From Kingella sp. (in: b-proteobacteria) (lineage in GTDB: Bacteria; Pseudomonadota; Gammaproteobacteria; Burkholderiales; Neisseriaceae), in contig NZ_JAUMZV010000013.1 of NCBI RefSeq assembly GCF_030527935.1, positions 1 to 59,093 on the forward strand: a stretch of 59,093 nucleotides of DNA, written 5' to 3'. Shown one piece after another: positions 59,041 to 59,093 of the stretch. The position numbers and the translations under genes are program-made. Within the stretch, counting starts at the first letter, position 1; every line of letters starts with the position of its first letter. Under the pieces are notes generated by a model. The model made no database searches and was not told the origin of the DNA. It saw only the letters and a program-made list of their open reading frames with translations.

Positions 59041-59093
59041 GGGGCTGTCCTAGATAACTAGGATAAATTACTTCTTACCAATTGTTTTAAAAT
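59041..59093. mobile_element. Insertion sequence end, cut by the window edge
   Basis: Starts GGGGCTGTCCTAGATAACTA and continues out of the window. Bases 59,041-59,089 are the exact reverse complement of 1-49. The 220 bases before it contain the hisS terminator, an AACCGTTTG-like repeat (58,945-58,977) and uptake sequences. Confidence 0.6.

Noticed and set aside
1..59093. The terminal inverted repeats as telomeres of a linear plasmid or ends of one giant transposon
   Set aside because: The content is ordinary chromosomal housekeeping genes and there is no transposase or replication gene; a contig ending at IS copies is simpler.
1..59093. The frequent 12-mer as a CRISPR repeat
   Set aside because: Copies are in both orientations, irregularly spaced, within genes and too short; no cas gene is present. 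They are DNA uptake sequences.

Overview
This 59,093-base window is chromosomal DNA from a member of the Neisseriaceae, most likely Kingella or a close relative. The 12-mer AGGCAGCCTGAA and its reverse complement occur throughout, inside genes and between them; from memory this is the Kingella-type dialect (AG-kingDUS) of the DNA uptake sequence. Gene order (rlmN-pilW-rodZ-ispG, holB-pilZ-tatD, fabD/fabG, comA) and dRS3-type repeats also fit the family. The first 49 bases are the exact reverse complement of bases 59,041-59,089 and look like the end of an insertion sequence, so the window is probably a contig that stops at two copies of one IS.

Layout. 0-11 kb: aceF and aceE (pyruvate dehydrogenase), trkH, a small HMA-like protein, ribE, a two-part Nudix protein and hom, separated by repeat-rich gaps holding four copies of a 160-bp MITE. 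11-13 kb: a hipA-like kinase gene with its XRE partner downstream. 13-21 kb: rlmN, pilW, rodZ, ispG, an unknown gene and the DNA uptake channel comA. 21-27 kb: a solitary XRE regulator, ssrA (tmRNA), a DUF1841 gene, holB-pilZ-tatD (a fifth MITE sits between holB and pilZ), a small lipoprotein and nagZ. 27-31 kb: an ADP-ribose Nudix hydrolase, a macro-domain protein, glyoxalase II and gltS, then a perfect 242-bp tandem duplication.

31-40 kb: a lipoprotein, a periplasmic rhodanese, and fabG and fabD separated by a 5.6-kb cassette of one family-9 glycosyltransferase and four tandem paralogues of a putative polysaccharide or lipooligosaccharide glycosyltransferase family. This is the most unusual gene set in the window. 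40-48 kb: a PAP2 phosphatase, pit, hemC, and a nitric oxide response cluster (nsrR, a hemerythrin gene and nnrS) with a good candidate NsrR operator, then a nitrilase-family amidase. 48-59 kb: recB with repeat-derived in-frame insertions, ridA, gph, recX, an RluA-type pseudouridine synthase, a small membrane protein, hisS and a YfgM-type protein.

The genes are mostly housekeeping. The accessory interest lies in the glycosyltransferase array, the hipA/XRE pair, the macro/Nudix pair and an unusually rich set of short repeats: uptake sequences acting as terminators and apparent ribosome binding sites, a MITE that always duplicates TTA or TAA, dRS3 mosaics, and several palindromic families. No tRNA, rRNA, CRISPR array or prophage was seen. 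All identifications are from reading the sequence; none was checked against a database.
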